NCBI GenBank assembly: GCA_001970855.1
Contig: LSSN01001852.1
Span: 1-18,056, forward strand
Length of the DNA: 18,056 nucleotides
Direction: 5' to 3'
DNA from: Smittium culicis
Lineage: Eukaryota > Kickxellomycota > Harpellomycetes > Harpellales > Legeriomycetaceae
Shown: positions 1 through 11,005 of the stretch, in pieces
Numbering within the stretch: position 1 is the stretch's first letter
Layout of the letters: every line of letters starts with the position of its first letter
Notes under the pieces: model-generated
What the model was told of the DNA's origin: nothing
The model's database searches: none
The model's input: only the letters and a program-made list of their open reading frames with translations
Made by a program: the position numbers and the translations under genes

Positions 1-1
1 C

Positions 2-1681
2 CAAAACTCCGAAAGCAATAAGCCTAAATCAAAAGTATTCAAATTACTGCGACTTGTCGAGAATGGATATGTGAACGCATCCTCGCTATTAGAAGCTGGA
101 GGCGTAACTTCTGAACAAGAAAGAAACATAGTTTTATCTCTTGAGGTTGGCCGTTTTAAATGGAGAAGACCTGAATCTCAACTTTCTGGTACTTGGGTGC
201 CACTATCGCGTGCAAGAGCTTTATCAGCAACTTGTTCATTAACAAATAGAGTTGGCGTATTTTTAAACGATAACTTAGAATCGTATTTCCCTTCCCCGCT
301 TCCTTCAAGCTTCATTCGACACATAATAATGCCTTATCTCGTTCCAGAGCTTTTACCTAGCGTCATTTCTAGTAAACTTGACACATCGCCTGTAAAAAAT
401 ATATTACCGCCTATCTCACAAAACTCAAGTCTAATACAACCCGCATCTAATAATGGACCTCTAAATAATACTAGAATAATCTCAGCTGAGCAACCTAATC
501 TAGTACAACCCCTTGATTTTTCTCGGCTTGATTCTAAAGACAGCCTACCTAAAAATAGCCATCCATCAATAATAAACACCCAATTTGGCACTCATGGTTT
601 AATGAGTAATACCAACCAATTTTCAAATTTTACAAACATTTCCCCATCTGTAAACTCCTTTGTCAACGGTACCAATAAACCAGAAATCTTAACTAAAATA
701 TGCACCGAAAAAATACAATCTAACTTTGCAGCTAGTATCACACCTACAGTCCCAAGTAAGACTGATAGCGCCAAAACCTCTCAAACTAAAAATCAAAGAA
801 TTAGCATATCTACCACTGACAGTAACTTGGATCACTTCCAGCAGATGTTGAACAAAATCAATCAAAACATTAGCACACTAATAAATAAAAAAAAGTTAAA
901 GGAGCAAAAATCAACTAGCGATGAAAAGTCTAGCGAAAAAAGCAACGAGGCACCGGGTGCCAAAACTAAAATCACCAGCAGATTTAACCCACAGCGCTTA
1001 TTAGAGTTCAAAAATATCCTTGAAAAATCTTCAACTTTTCATTTAAACCGCAAAAACCAATCTTTAAATAAAAGTAAAATATTTAAAAAATCTTTACTGT
1101 CCAAAAATTGCCATAAAATCAGCTTGTGTCATAATTATTTCGATTTCTTTTTTGTTAACCTTCTTCCTCACTGCAAGCTACACACATTTAAATATCATAT
1201 GATTAGAGGCTCTTCAATAAAACCAGAATTAAATGATAAGCTCTACAGTAAAGTATTTCATGGATTACCTAACCCAGAATTGTTTTTACCTTTAGACTTG
1301 AGTCAGTTCAAATTTTTTCTCTTGAATAGCCTATCAAAAAGAAAAATAAGCTTATTGTCGCAGGATCATAAAGATTCGGCAAATAGCAGCTATAATGATT
1401 TTTATAAATGCAATCGCAATTTTTTGCATTTTGAGTCTCTTGGATGCTGCTCGTTTTGTTGTTCAGATTGTCTAAATGCTTCGATATTTGCATTTAGATC
1501 CCAACTAAGTGTTTTTCTTTACGAGAAATTCATTTTGAAACAAAGTAACACAGAAAATTTAAAATCAGCTGAAAAAAATATCTCTGGTCTGCGCAAGTTC
1601 ATAAAATTTTTAAACAAAATGCACCAAATTTCCATAAATCCGCAAAATGGTTCCAGAAGGCGATCTTCTGCTAACAAATAA
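2..1681 (+). CDS. APSES/KilA-N domain protein, 5' truncated by window edge
   Basis: The reading frame is open from base 2, so the gene starts outside the window; 559 residues are visible, ending at TAA 1679-1681. About residues 14-105 look like an APSES/KilA-N DNA-binding fold: the string ENGYVNASSLLEAGG matches the 'DGxVNATxLLxxAG' core, followed by GTWVPLSRARALSATCSL, matching 'GTWIPLxxAxxLA'. In fungi this fold is found in sequence-specific transcription factors (Mbp1, StuA and Xbp1 types) and in nuclear-envelope proteins such as Bqt4. I cannot assign the subfamily. The GTG at 71 encodes an internal valine of the fold and is not the start. The middle (about 105-330) is Ser/Asn/Lys-rich and probably disordered. 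Near the C-terminus a Cys cluster (bases 1409-1471, pattern C-x12-CC-x2-CC-x2-C) stands out. The protein ends in a basic RRRSS tail. No intron is needed. A CCCCTCCC tract (1711-1718) and an AATAAA (1853-1858) follow the stop. Confidence 0.8.
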   Translation, partial: QNSESNKPKSKVFKLLRLVENGYVNASSLLEAGGVTSEQERNIVLSLEVGRFKWRRPESQLSGTWVPLSRARALSATCSLTNRVGVFLNDNLESYFPSPLPSSFIRHIIMPYLVPELLPSVISSKLDTSPVKNILPPISQNSSLIQPASNNGPLNNTRIISAEQPNLVQPLDFSRLDSKDSLPKNSHPSIINTQFGTHGLMSNTNQFSNFTNISPSVNSFVNGTNKPEILTKICTEKIQSNFAASITPTVPSKTDSAKTSQTKNQRISISTTDSNLDHFQQMLNKINQNISTLINKKKLKEQKSTSDEKSSEKSNEAPGAKTKITSRFNPQRLLEFKNILEKSSTFHLNRKNQSLNKSKIFKKSLLSKNCHKISLCHNYFDFFFVNLLPHCKLHTFKYHMIRGSSIKPELNDKLYSKVFHGLPNPELFLPLDLSQFKFFLLNSLSKRKISLLSQDHKDSANSSYNDFYKCNRNFLHFESLGCCSFCCSDCLNASIFAFRSQLSVFLYEKFILKQSNTENLKSAEKNISGLRKFIKFLNKMHQISINPQNGSRRRSSANK

Positions 1682-2245
1682 TATCTCTTTGCTTGATAGA
1701 AACTAACATACCCCTCCCTATCCTAGAAAACCGAAGCATCAAGCAAACCTAATTACTCGCTGCATATGTGTACTATTAAATTAATTTAATCTTCTATTGA
1801 TTTTCATAGCCATTTTTGCTTTTTTTTTCAACTAATTTATTTTTTAATTAAAAATAAAATACATTAAATCGACTATTTTTTATCTTACTACAATCTACTG
1901 TTATATATAATTATATATATATTTGAAAAGCAATTACGCATCACCTTTTTTTATCGTCTTGGAGAGATATGAGGGGGCTATGCTTATGGACAATTCACCA
2001 TCAATTTCATCAAGCATTAAGGATTTTATTTCATAAAATAATGATAAATTATTTCTGGACTTTTACAAAATGCTCGTTAACTAAATATCTATTAAAAAAT
2101 CTTCCTGATTTTAATTTAATGTCCAGTTTGCTCTGTTGACGAATGTCGTTGCAAAAAAAAAAAAACAAAACAAAACAAAAAAAGTAACTCCAAGATTAAT
2201 AACAAAACAGAATGCGCGAGTATTTAAATACTATCAATTTTTTGC
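1682..2245. other. 3' flank of the APSES gene, AT-rich, no gene
   Basis: This stretch has no supportable coding region. It holds the likely 3' UTR of the upstream gene, with a C-rich tract at 1711-1718 and a candidate AATAAA polyadenylation hexamer at 1853-1858. It also has a TA-rich run near 1902-1925 and an A-rich microsatellite (A-runs split by single C) at about 2153-2183. Confidence 0.6.
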
Positions 2246-2442
2246 TTAACCCTTTCCCGTCCAACACTCTTTAAAAAAATTAATTTATTTATTCGCTTAT
2301 GATTTAAAAGTAAATGTATTATTTGAAGTTTTTGATTGATAAACCAAAAATTCTTAAGGCCTCGGAAATAAAGTGCAACAATTGAATATAGTTGGCTATA
2401 TTAGGTAGATCAAAAATAGTCTACCGCCCATGAATGGGTTAA
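2246..2442. mobile_element. piggyBac-type MITE, copy 1 (197 bp with both TTAA)
   Basis: The element starts TTAACCCTTTCCCGTCC and ends CCCATGAATGGGTTAA. The reverse complement of the right end, TTAACCCATTCATGGGC, agrees with the left end at 11 of the first 14 positions, so the two ends are imperfect terminal inverted repeats. Both ends carry TTAA, the duplicated target of the piggyBac superfamily, followed by CCC, as expected for that group. The 189-bp interior has no coding capacity, so this is a non-autonomous MITE. A diverged relative lies at 13662-13851 in the same orientation, sharing CGTCCAACACTCTT near the left end and GTTGGCTATATT near the right end. The piggyBac assignment rests on termini and target site only; no transposase is visible here. 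Confidence 0.75.
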
Positions 2443-5400
2443 AAAATTCATGCAAATTATAATTTTGTTTTTTTTCAAAAAAAAAAAAAAAAGTATAGAA
2501 GCAATATTTTTTTATCCATCTGAAAAATAAGTAAAACTCCCGCACTTTTATACTTATTGAACATAATTTAGCTTTATTTTTATTTGGAAAAAAATTAGAA
2601 GGATATCTATCGCATTAATTTTACCCAATTACCAGCTTTTTTTTTTCTGTTTTTTTTTCTCTATTTCATGGGTATGGTCAGTGATACCAGATTAATCGGC
2701 TGCTAAGCTATAATCTATATATTTACATGTTAGATACTTTGTAAAAATAAACAATTTAATAGCCCTTAAAAATCTAGAGTTTATTTGATAAAAATTGATT
2801 ATGATTTAATCGTACTTTAATGGTTGATTTATATACTCAAATAATAAGCTGCCAAACAGTAATAAATATTCTACTGCCATATAAAAAAATATGGTTGACC
2901 ACTAGAGTAGTTTTTGTATGAAGTAAATTATATAATTGCCTCTTTAGATAAACCGATATTCTAATAACATTATTGCCCCTCACGATTAATTTCAATATTT
3001 GCCTTTTTTTAATTCCCTGTGTTGTCTTCATTAACAAATTAGCTATCATTTTGTTATTGAAATAAATATCAAAACATTCCATCCTGTCAATATAACGAAT
3101 ATATATGGTATTGCATATTTTATATAATATTCCAATTTATCCATACTCTGTTTAATCAAAATAAATTAATAATTCAAGTAATATTCAAAAGAAAAAAGGT
3201 TCTCTATAATTTTGTTCATAAAATATTTCTTATTTGATCTTTGATCTTTGACCAGGCATTATTGCTTTTTTTTTATATATTTTATCATATCTAACTGATA
3301 ATTTTTATACACTATATATTCACTTTAAAATAAATCTAAAAAATTAACATGGTTACTACCCTTTAGCTTGGTTACTCAATTAATTATAATATTATGCCGT
3401 TAATCGCATATTAATGATTGCTAAACAAATTTATAATTACCCTTGGAAAACTAGAAATTGGTTATCCAGCTCAATAAGATTCTATTTAAAATCAATTCTG
3501 TCCCTATGAATTTAATAAATAATAATTCCCCATTTGAATTTTTATTTTTCGATACTCATAATAGATTTCTAGAATTTTGTGGTTTTTTTCTAGAAACGAA
3601 TTTAAAACGCTAATTATTTATCGTTCAAATTTATCTGCTTCAATTTATTTATTATAATTTTTACAGTCAGTATAGATCTTTTTTTTTTCCTTTGGCACTA
3701 AAAAATGGTGGTTTAATCTCTTGAATTATCTCGTAGTTAAATTCCTATTTGATTTATAACTTAATTGGAACTTTATTAACTTTATGCTATCTCAAAATTT
3801 TTTCCCTTACATCTTAAATGCAATGTATAATTAAATATATCGATTAATACCTTTTATATTTTCATGGCTTTGATGAACTTTACATTCAAAGAAAGTTTGT
3901 ATTCAAGGATAATAAAGTATATCCTATCTATATCAAAACTAAACAATGTATTATATGCCTTCTTATAAAACGTTAATATATCATCCCATTCTATACATAT
4001 ATCACAACTTAAAAAGCTTTTATTTTTATAGACTATGTTCTAATTTTGAGTATATCATTGATATTTTGTGGAATTACTTTTTCTAAAAGTATCTTTCTAA
4101 CACTTGAATCTGATTTCGTCCAAAAAAAATTCTGAGAAACTGGGTTATGTTCCTGCTATCATAGTAGTCGAAATAAAAGGGCTAAAAATTATAACCTACC
4201 AATTTATAGATATTGTGAAATAAAAATTCCAAAAATACTTTCATTGAGCTATTTTCTATTAATTCAAGTTTTAATGAAATTTATTATACTCTTTCTAGAT
4301 TTATTTTTTATTTACGCCTTTCTAAATTGAAAAAAAAAAATCATTGTTATGATATATATAAGAATTTATATCCATAAACATCTTTTTTGAAAACTCGCTT
4401 TTTTTTTTTAGATTCCATTTCTAATATATAGGTGAATTTTGATCATCTCATCTTTTTTTAAAAGAGAATTAAATTTTTTTTTTATATTAACCTTATGAAG
4501 CTAATCCTTACGAATTTATATAGCTTTTTTTATTTAGACAGGTTTACAAGTTATAAAAACTTCTATTAGCTAATTTACCATTTTGCGGATTCGTCTAAAA
4601 TAACTCCATAGGATTTAACAGATCTAATATATTCAAAAAAAACTTGAATCAAAATTTTATATGAATTTTATATATTTTATTTTAAATTTATTAGGAATTT
4701 TTTTGAGGATATTTTGCGATATTTACTTACATTATTTATGGCGATTAATCAAAAAATAAATCTAGTAATGATCTTGGATCTATAGTTTGATCAAAACTTT
4801 AAATAAAATACTTTTTTATGCATTAATATTTAAAATATATATCTGCATAATTCTTATAGATAATTTTAAGAGCTCATCGTTAAAACTACCTATTCATACG
4901 GTGAAGAAAATTAACTTTAATTAATAATGATAATAAAATTAAACTCGTATATAGTTCAAATTTAATTGCATGATAAATTGAAAAATTGAGAAAATTAGAT
5001 ATATTTTAAGGATACTAGAACAAAGAATAAAATTTAAGTTTGCGATATTTAAATTATAGATTCAGAACAGTTAATAAGACTGAATTTGTGTTTAAATGCT
5101 TATCCATATCATGACGATGGCTAATTTTCTGATTTTTTACCTAGTTTTGACACATTGAATATGTTTTTTTAATTATTATGCATACTGAGATTGTCCCAAA
5201 AACAAATTAATGAGTATTTTTTCTTATTATCAGTTCACTAACACTATTTTATTTGAGCCTAAACGTTTTATTAAAGATAATATTAATTTTTTTGGCAATA
5301 GCAAATCTTTTATTGAGTTTATAAATTAACATTTAAAAATATTTCCTGGATTGATATTTTTTAGATTTATAAAGAGGTTGATTCCATATATTTAAATAAA

Positions 5401-5765
5401 AAACTAGATAAACTTTATTAAATATTAAAAATATCACGAGTGATATCATAATATTTTGATATAAATCAATAAATTTATTATTTGTATAGTTTATTAAATT
5501 AATATTATGTATACGGAGAGAGACCATTTATCTGTTAGAAAAAAAATTCAATTTACTAAATTTAGAACATTATACGTCATCTAGTAGTGTATTGAAAAGT
5601 AATATAATAATTATTATTTAATATTGAACTTTAAAAAAAATACTAAAAATATATAACAAAGTACGTAGTATATGCATTTTTATCATATCTTTATTAGAGG
5701 TACACTAAAAAAAATAAATTAAATGTTTTGAATAATTAAACTAATTTAAATAATTTAAAAAATAT
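2443..5765. other. Gene-free, extremely AT-rich block
   Basis: I see no gene. GC falls to roughly 13-20% in sampled lines (for example 8 of 60 bases at 4621-4680), with many poly-A and poly-T runs. The only minus-strand open frames, at 2837-3082 and 5333-5527, are short, of low complexity and match nothing I recognise. A threefold TTTGATC/TTTGACC tandem lies at 3233-3253. No tRNA-like T-arm or box motifs were noticed. Confidence 0.65.
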
Positions 5766-8700
5766 AATCCGATAGACTGATCTAAATAGACTAGGAGAGC
5801 TAATTAATGGATTGAAAATGGTAGTACAGAAATTAATGTAGAAGAGGGAATACCCCCAAAGATACAGAAACTCTTAATATTGGCGAAAATATATTACTAG
5901 ATTATTCGTTGTGTACCTTAAAGTACCTCCAAGGACTTAATAACATAATTATGAATATAGTCAAGGAATTTTACAAATCTGTAGGATCTAAGAATTTAAA
6001 GAAAAAATATAATTATATGCTATAATTAGCAACATAAAATAATCTGTATATCTGCTCAATGAAAATATTTTGAGGTTACAAAGACAGCTACGGTACAATA
6101 TGGTGCTCAAATTACCATTTCCCAAGCAACTGTAATAGCCCAATCATAAATAAGATTAAACCGCCCCTTTAATTTTGTATTAAAATCAAATTATATTTTC
6201 CTTAGGTATATTTATTGTTTAACCTCGTACTATTGGGAAGTTGGAATTTTAAATTTTTTGCTATTTTTATTCCTGAACTGTCTTTTGAATTATTTTTTTA
6301 GCAATAAGTAAAAATTTATCTGAAACTTACGGAAATACGCACAATTGATGATTTTTCTTAATGATACTAGCGAGATAGTGTATGATCTAAGGAATATTTA
6401 TGCGTATTATCGCAAGTTTTATGAGACAATTCCTATAAAAAATCACAAAATTTATCTCACAGAGCCGAATTTAAAACGCCTTTCAAGTAATTAACACTCT
6501 AGATATCCATAAGTAACTATTATTAACAGAATTAAGAAATATTTATGACCACGAAAAACTGAATAAGTTATCGCTACTATAAAAAAAGTTGGAAATACAA
6601 GGGTCTGTAAGCTTTTTAAACATTCATAGAAGCATTTCACTTGTCAAACTCACTAAAGCTCTACTTTAAAGACTTATATTACTCACTCTCGCCATAATTC
6701 TGAAAAAATCACATAGTATCGAGTTTTCCATACATGAGCAAAAGAAATTAAAGGGGAAGAGTAAAAGTGAGAATATAAATTCATCCCACAGCCTCTCAGT
6801 TGGATACAAAATCAAAATTTACAAGAACAAAATCGGATAAAGCCGGGGATATACAGTCAAATATTCACCCCCACCCACTATTTAGTTAAGTAATCACAGG
6901 CTGGTATTTATTTGAGAATAATGAGAAAGTTTTAGAGAAAAAAATTTTTATAAGATCGATTTTCTCAGTTTCATACGTATATTTATCAGAAGGAAAGGCT
7001 TATATATTTCTTTAAAATTGAAGGAATATTACATTATATAATTATTCAAACGAAATGTCAAAAAAGTTTACTTTTTGTTTGTAACCGTCATTAATAACAG
7101 TATAGATTACTTCTACTCAATATATCAATTTCTAAACACATCTTAAACAAGGTGCTAAAAATTTTCCTTTATTGAGCTAGAAAATCGACGATTAGGATAT
7201 TTCCTATCCGGAATATCTACCCATAATATCATATTCAAATAATACACCTGATAAAATATAGGAGAAGTTATTAACAAGATATCAGAACTCTGTTACTTAA
7301 TTAATCGGGAGAAATCAGATAATATACCTAGATAACACATCTTTTGATTTTTTAATCAAGATATATTCACATGAAATGAATATAAAGGTACCGAATCAAA
7401 TTTTTGGAACCTCAGCTGAGAAGCGGTGAAACTAATGAAGAAAAGGAAGAGCCCCTTGAACCATTTATGAAGCTTTGTTAAAAAAGCTCAAACCATACCT
7501 TATTATCTTTTAACAGGTCTTCTAAAGCTAAGAAGATTGGTAAAGCTCAAAAATATATGTCTAAATGATGTATTTTGTCTAATTTTGACAGAATAATTAG
7601 CTGAACCTGTAGTCCAAAAATTACAGTTTTGGAAAGTAAATTTAGTCGAATGAAATGGTATGCTATTCCTACCTGAGACCTCAACGGTGGAGATATTTCA
7701 CTGATCCTGTAATAAGATATTGGGATAATTTGTGGAATTTTAATTTTTCTTTGTGTTGTTAAATCCGTTAAAAAAATATGACTTGTATCAAAGCGAAAAT
7801 ACTATTAACAATATTATAAACTCTATGTACCCGGGTGTGATTGGTTGTTCAGTGTTATTCTACTCATAAATAAAAACGTATCTAGCGTAATTCAAGAAAA
7901 AAATAAGATCAAATAACTCAGCGTCTTTACTCAAGATGCCTGAAGATATTAGCATTAGTTATTCTTCATTTTAACCAGAATTATATTGAAGTGTGATCTA
8001 TTCAAAATGAGTCAGAAAAATTATTTAAGTAGCCTGGCCGCTCAAATTATCGAACAATATCTGAGGGATATTTTTATATCTAGGTAAAAAGTATGGAATG
8101 CACGATTAAGACATGTTCTGCTTCAGGGATATATAAGAAAATGGTAGAGTACTACAGATTGCTCGAAGATCAGAAAGCAGTATGTATGAACTCTATGATG
8201 ATATAAACATTGAAACGGAATAATCCTTACTGTTTTCAACCGTGGAATATGATTTCATAACTAATACGAAAGGTCATGAAATAACGCTCAAAAATACGTC
8301 TAATAGACTATAAAACAGTTCAATGAATCAACTAAGAGCATGAAACCATTAAATCTACCATAATTTCAAAAAAAAAACTTTTATGGCACGAAAATGGGTA
8401 TAAAAAGCAATAGATATCACTGTTAAATTCTGCTAATCACCTCTATAAGATCTAAAAAAGGAAAATATTTCTAGCAGCAAAATCAAAAAATATTCTTCTG
8501 CGATTTTCCTGCGTACATAAAATTCATCATAATTAATCGAAAGCGATTTTTAAAGGGCATTATAGAATAAATTTACAAAATTTTGATTAATATTTTAATA
8601 AATCAATTATAAAAATTGATCCGATATTTATATAATTAAAAAATCTAGGATTTAATGAAGAATAGAAAACGAAGGTTTTGAAATCTAATAAATATTTGTT

Positions 8701-9330
8701 ATTCGTGGCATGTGGTATTTTAAAAGAGAGCGATAACCTCCATATAGACGAAAAAAGATCAGCCATAATATACAGTGTCTATAAAAAAAAGGTAATTTCT
8801 CGCAAGGAGAAGATGAATGGTATGAAGAAAATATGATTACGCTTTATCTACTCGCACTAAAAAAAAACTTATGTCCTTTGGAAGTCTACCGAGTATAAAA
8901 ATTGAGAGTTCCAATATAAATATACCCTAAATTTCATAATCGAAAATAATCTGATGATTAACAGTAATAAAATATGCCTATATTGGTCTTGATAAACTCA
9001 TTGGTGTATCTTTTATGAAAATTAAAATCAAAGACATATCTAAATCAATATTTATTTTAGCTACTATAGCTGCGATTCCTCGAGGTAAACGGTGAAACTA
9101 TTTTAACTCAATCCTTCTGGTCTATCTACACGATTTTTGATTCGTACTACCGTTTGTAAATAACTTCAAATAATAAAATTAAATCAAGTTATTATGACTT
9201 TGGATAAAATTAATGTGACATCACTGAACGTCGTATAATACGAGTTTAATCTAGACTATAGCGAAAATGAACTATTATTAAACTAGGGGTGGTTTCATAT
9301 TAAAATATCAGACACAGAGCTAACAGATAT
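5766..9330. other. Gene-free block of higher GC, possible decayed retroelement
   Basis: No intact reading frame longer than about 60 codons exists on either strand. Sampled lines give about 23-38% GC (for example 22 of 60 at 7441-7500 and 23 of 60 at 8161-8220), clearly above the block before it, with fewer homopolymers. Short plus-strand translations, broken by stops and frame changes, loosely resemble Ty3/gypsy Pol landmarks in the right order: IYLDN near 7325 (RT YxDD), QKNY near 8010 (RNase H) and YDFITNTKGHE near 8250 (integrase core). Each match is weak and could be chance. Confidence 0.3.
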
Positions 9331-9884
9331 TATCATAGATAAAAATGATAATGAGACTTACAATGCGAACTTTGGTAAGGAATATGGAAGATTTTTTTTT
9401 ATAAGTTCGATATCACATAATAATGATAATAGAACATAATATGAACCCATAACTAGAATAAGAATATATGATGTTAGAAATAGATTAGGTTAGTTATCAT
9501 TATCATTATTGTTAACATTTTGAATTTCTAAAGAATATATGAGTATATAGAGTTTATTGATAATCTAAAACTATATTTCAACGGTAAATATTAATTATGG
9601 AACTAGAGATGATTGAATTTCTGATAATAAAAAATGATATATATTAAATACTTTCAATAGATAAAAAATCATGTTTTAAACTTATTCAGATCAATAGTCA
9701 CAATAGATCGATGTATGGAGAGGAAGTGATTAATTGAGATTTAGAACTCTTGGAATTATGGATTACATAATAGTAGTATATATAAATAAGGTAATTATTT
9801 TTTTATGAGAAATTTTTTTAATAATATCTTAAAAGTATTATTAATACTATTAAAAAATATCTAAAAGGCTAAAAATATAATTTT
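9331..9884. other. Gene-free AT-rich spacer
   Basis: No gene is seen. The composition returns to very AT-rich, with runs of TAATGATAAT-type sequence. An 11-bp inverted repeat pairs 9419-9429 with 9500-9510, and a small perfect palindrome-like AGTATTA/TAATACT lies near 9835-9849. Neither is convincing as a functional site in such AT-rich DNA. Confidence 0.5.
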
Positions 9885-10132
9885 CAACCAACTTCTCTCC
9901 ACCCATCTATCAGCTTCATACACGCTAATAATTTGTTTAAAGGAGCTTGTGAATCACAAATAATTTTCAATACAAGTGTTCAAGGCACGCGGATGACGTT
10001 CAAAAATTATTTCAAAAGAGCCAAATCAAAACTAGTTTATATATTGTTTAACTACCCCCCCCCCCTCAAAAAAAGAGTTTTTCAACTAGCCCCAAGCGGA
10101 CTTCGTTGATATTCAAAAGTAAAATTTTTATG

Positions 10133-11005
10133 TCAGAACTGATCGACGTCATCATTAGCTTGCCGATCGTCGATTATCGGTGATTTAGCCCATCGGCTGC
10201 AGCTCAGAAGTATGCGGTCGACCGTCTCAGCCACACACACGTTGCAGCAGGGGCAAAATTTTTTTGAATTTTTGGTCGACGATTTTCATGTTCGACTGGT
10301 GAATGGCAGCCCTGAATGTGCCCATACACATTTTCCCAATGTCTTGAAGGCGCAGCTTCAGGTCCGGATACATTGCTTGAAGTTCAACCCAGTTGCCTTT
10401 TTTGCCAACTCTTCGGTCCACCGTCCACCGGTGGATGACAGACCGGTTATTTCGTCGTTTCCGGTCGGTTATCGTGATTATAGTCTGATCTTTTGAATTT
10501 TGTGCACTAAATTTTTTGGTCCATCGGGCGCTCTCGGCGACCCAGGTTGTCATCCAGGCCTTCAACGGTTCGTTGAATGAGGTCGGCGATCCATGTTTTT
10601 GAAGGTTGGCCATTTGTGGTATGCACGCTAACTGGCTGTGCTGGTATTTGTGAACACCCATGTTATTCCCAGTTCGTTCCTGATACGCTCGATGGGGGCT
10701 GGTTTACTGATGTTTGCAACCATTCTGATTGCCTTGTCGATTTCTGACTGTATGGGCTTGCATCTGGCTTCGCTCATTCCAAATGTCTTTCCAACTGTGA
10801 CATCAAATTTGCATAAGAATCGAATGGATGAAATTTGTTTTGATGGCTGTCAAGCACAAAAGACCAGACCATGAATCTTTATGCAGCGTATACAGCCTTC
10901 ATGTTCTTGTTTTTGTTTATCTTGATTGGTCCAGATACACTTCACCTGCTATTCATGATATAGCTCAAGTAGGTGTACTCGTTAATATTAGATGAGTAGA
11001 GTAAA
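10133..11005 (-). mobile_element. Fossil 3' portion of a LINE-type (non-LTR) retrotransposon
   Basis: Read on the minus strand, pieces of one LINE polyprotein follow each other in order, in changing frames. They are EYTYLSYIMNSR (end of the RT core/thumb), FGMSEARCKPIQ with IDKAIRMVANISK, ERIRNELGITWVFTNTS, RAYHKWP, WVAESARWTKKF, YPDLKLRLQDIGKM, and finally CPCCNVCVAETVDRILLSC. The last is the zinc-binding motif (zf-RVT) that lies after RT in jockey/TX1-like elements. At least three or four frame changes and internal stops (after MNSR and after VYAA on the minus strand) make it a pseudogene. One change lies in the poly-A/T run near 10255, just before the zinc motif; the frame then ends at a TGA read from 10135. 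The 5' part of the ORF is missing, as in 5'-truncated LINE insertions. The element may extend left to about 9885, where base composition changes. I could not identify a target-site duplication. Confidence 0.75.
10227..10661 (-). pseudogene. Longest surviving open segment of the LINE polyprotein
   Basis: This 144-codon minus-strand segment covers the linker between the RT thumb and the zinc knuckle. It is not an independent gene. Its first 20-30 codons are out of frame with the family sequence: the expected RAYHKWP is found in another frame at about 10605-10625. Its last codons, after KKI, run out of frame because the CPCC zinc motif continues in a neighbouring frame. The informative stretch is about residues 30-130 (WMTTWV, SARWTKKF, GNWVELQAMYPDLKLRLQ). 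A Lys/Arg-rich DRKRRNNRS sits in the middle. Confidence 0.6.

Noticed and set aside
2837..3082. 81-codon minus-strand open frame in the AT-rich block
   Set aside because: Low-complexity Ile/Leu/Asn/Lys content and no motif; vague similarity to retroelement integrase linkers is not better than chance in DNA this AT-rich.
3233..3253. Three tandem heptamers TTTGATC, TTTGATC, TTTGACC
   Set aside because: Too short to call a satellite or regulatory array; probably replication slippage.
5333..5527. 64-codon minus-strand open frame
   Set aside because: Built of Ile, Asn, Tyr and Leu codons typical of AT-rich noncoding DNA; no start context or motif supports a gene.
7425..9095. Repeated CGGTGAAACTA near 7425 and a near copy near 9090
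   Set aside because: Only about 11 bases match and the flanks differ, so it does not support LTRs or a duplicated element.
9419..9510. 11-bp inverted repeat AATAATGATAA / TTATCATTATT
   Set aside because: Simple AT-rich repeats generate such pairs often; the 70-base loop and lack of context give no function.
10212..10874. Plus-strand open frames of 94 and 78 codons
   Set aside because: They lie antisense to the LINE fossil, whose minus-strand peptides match retroelement motifs; the plus frames are shadows.
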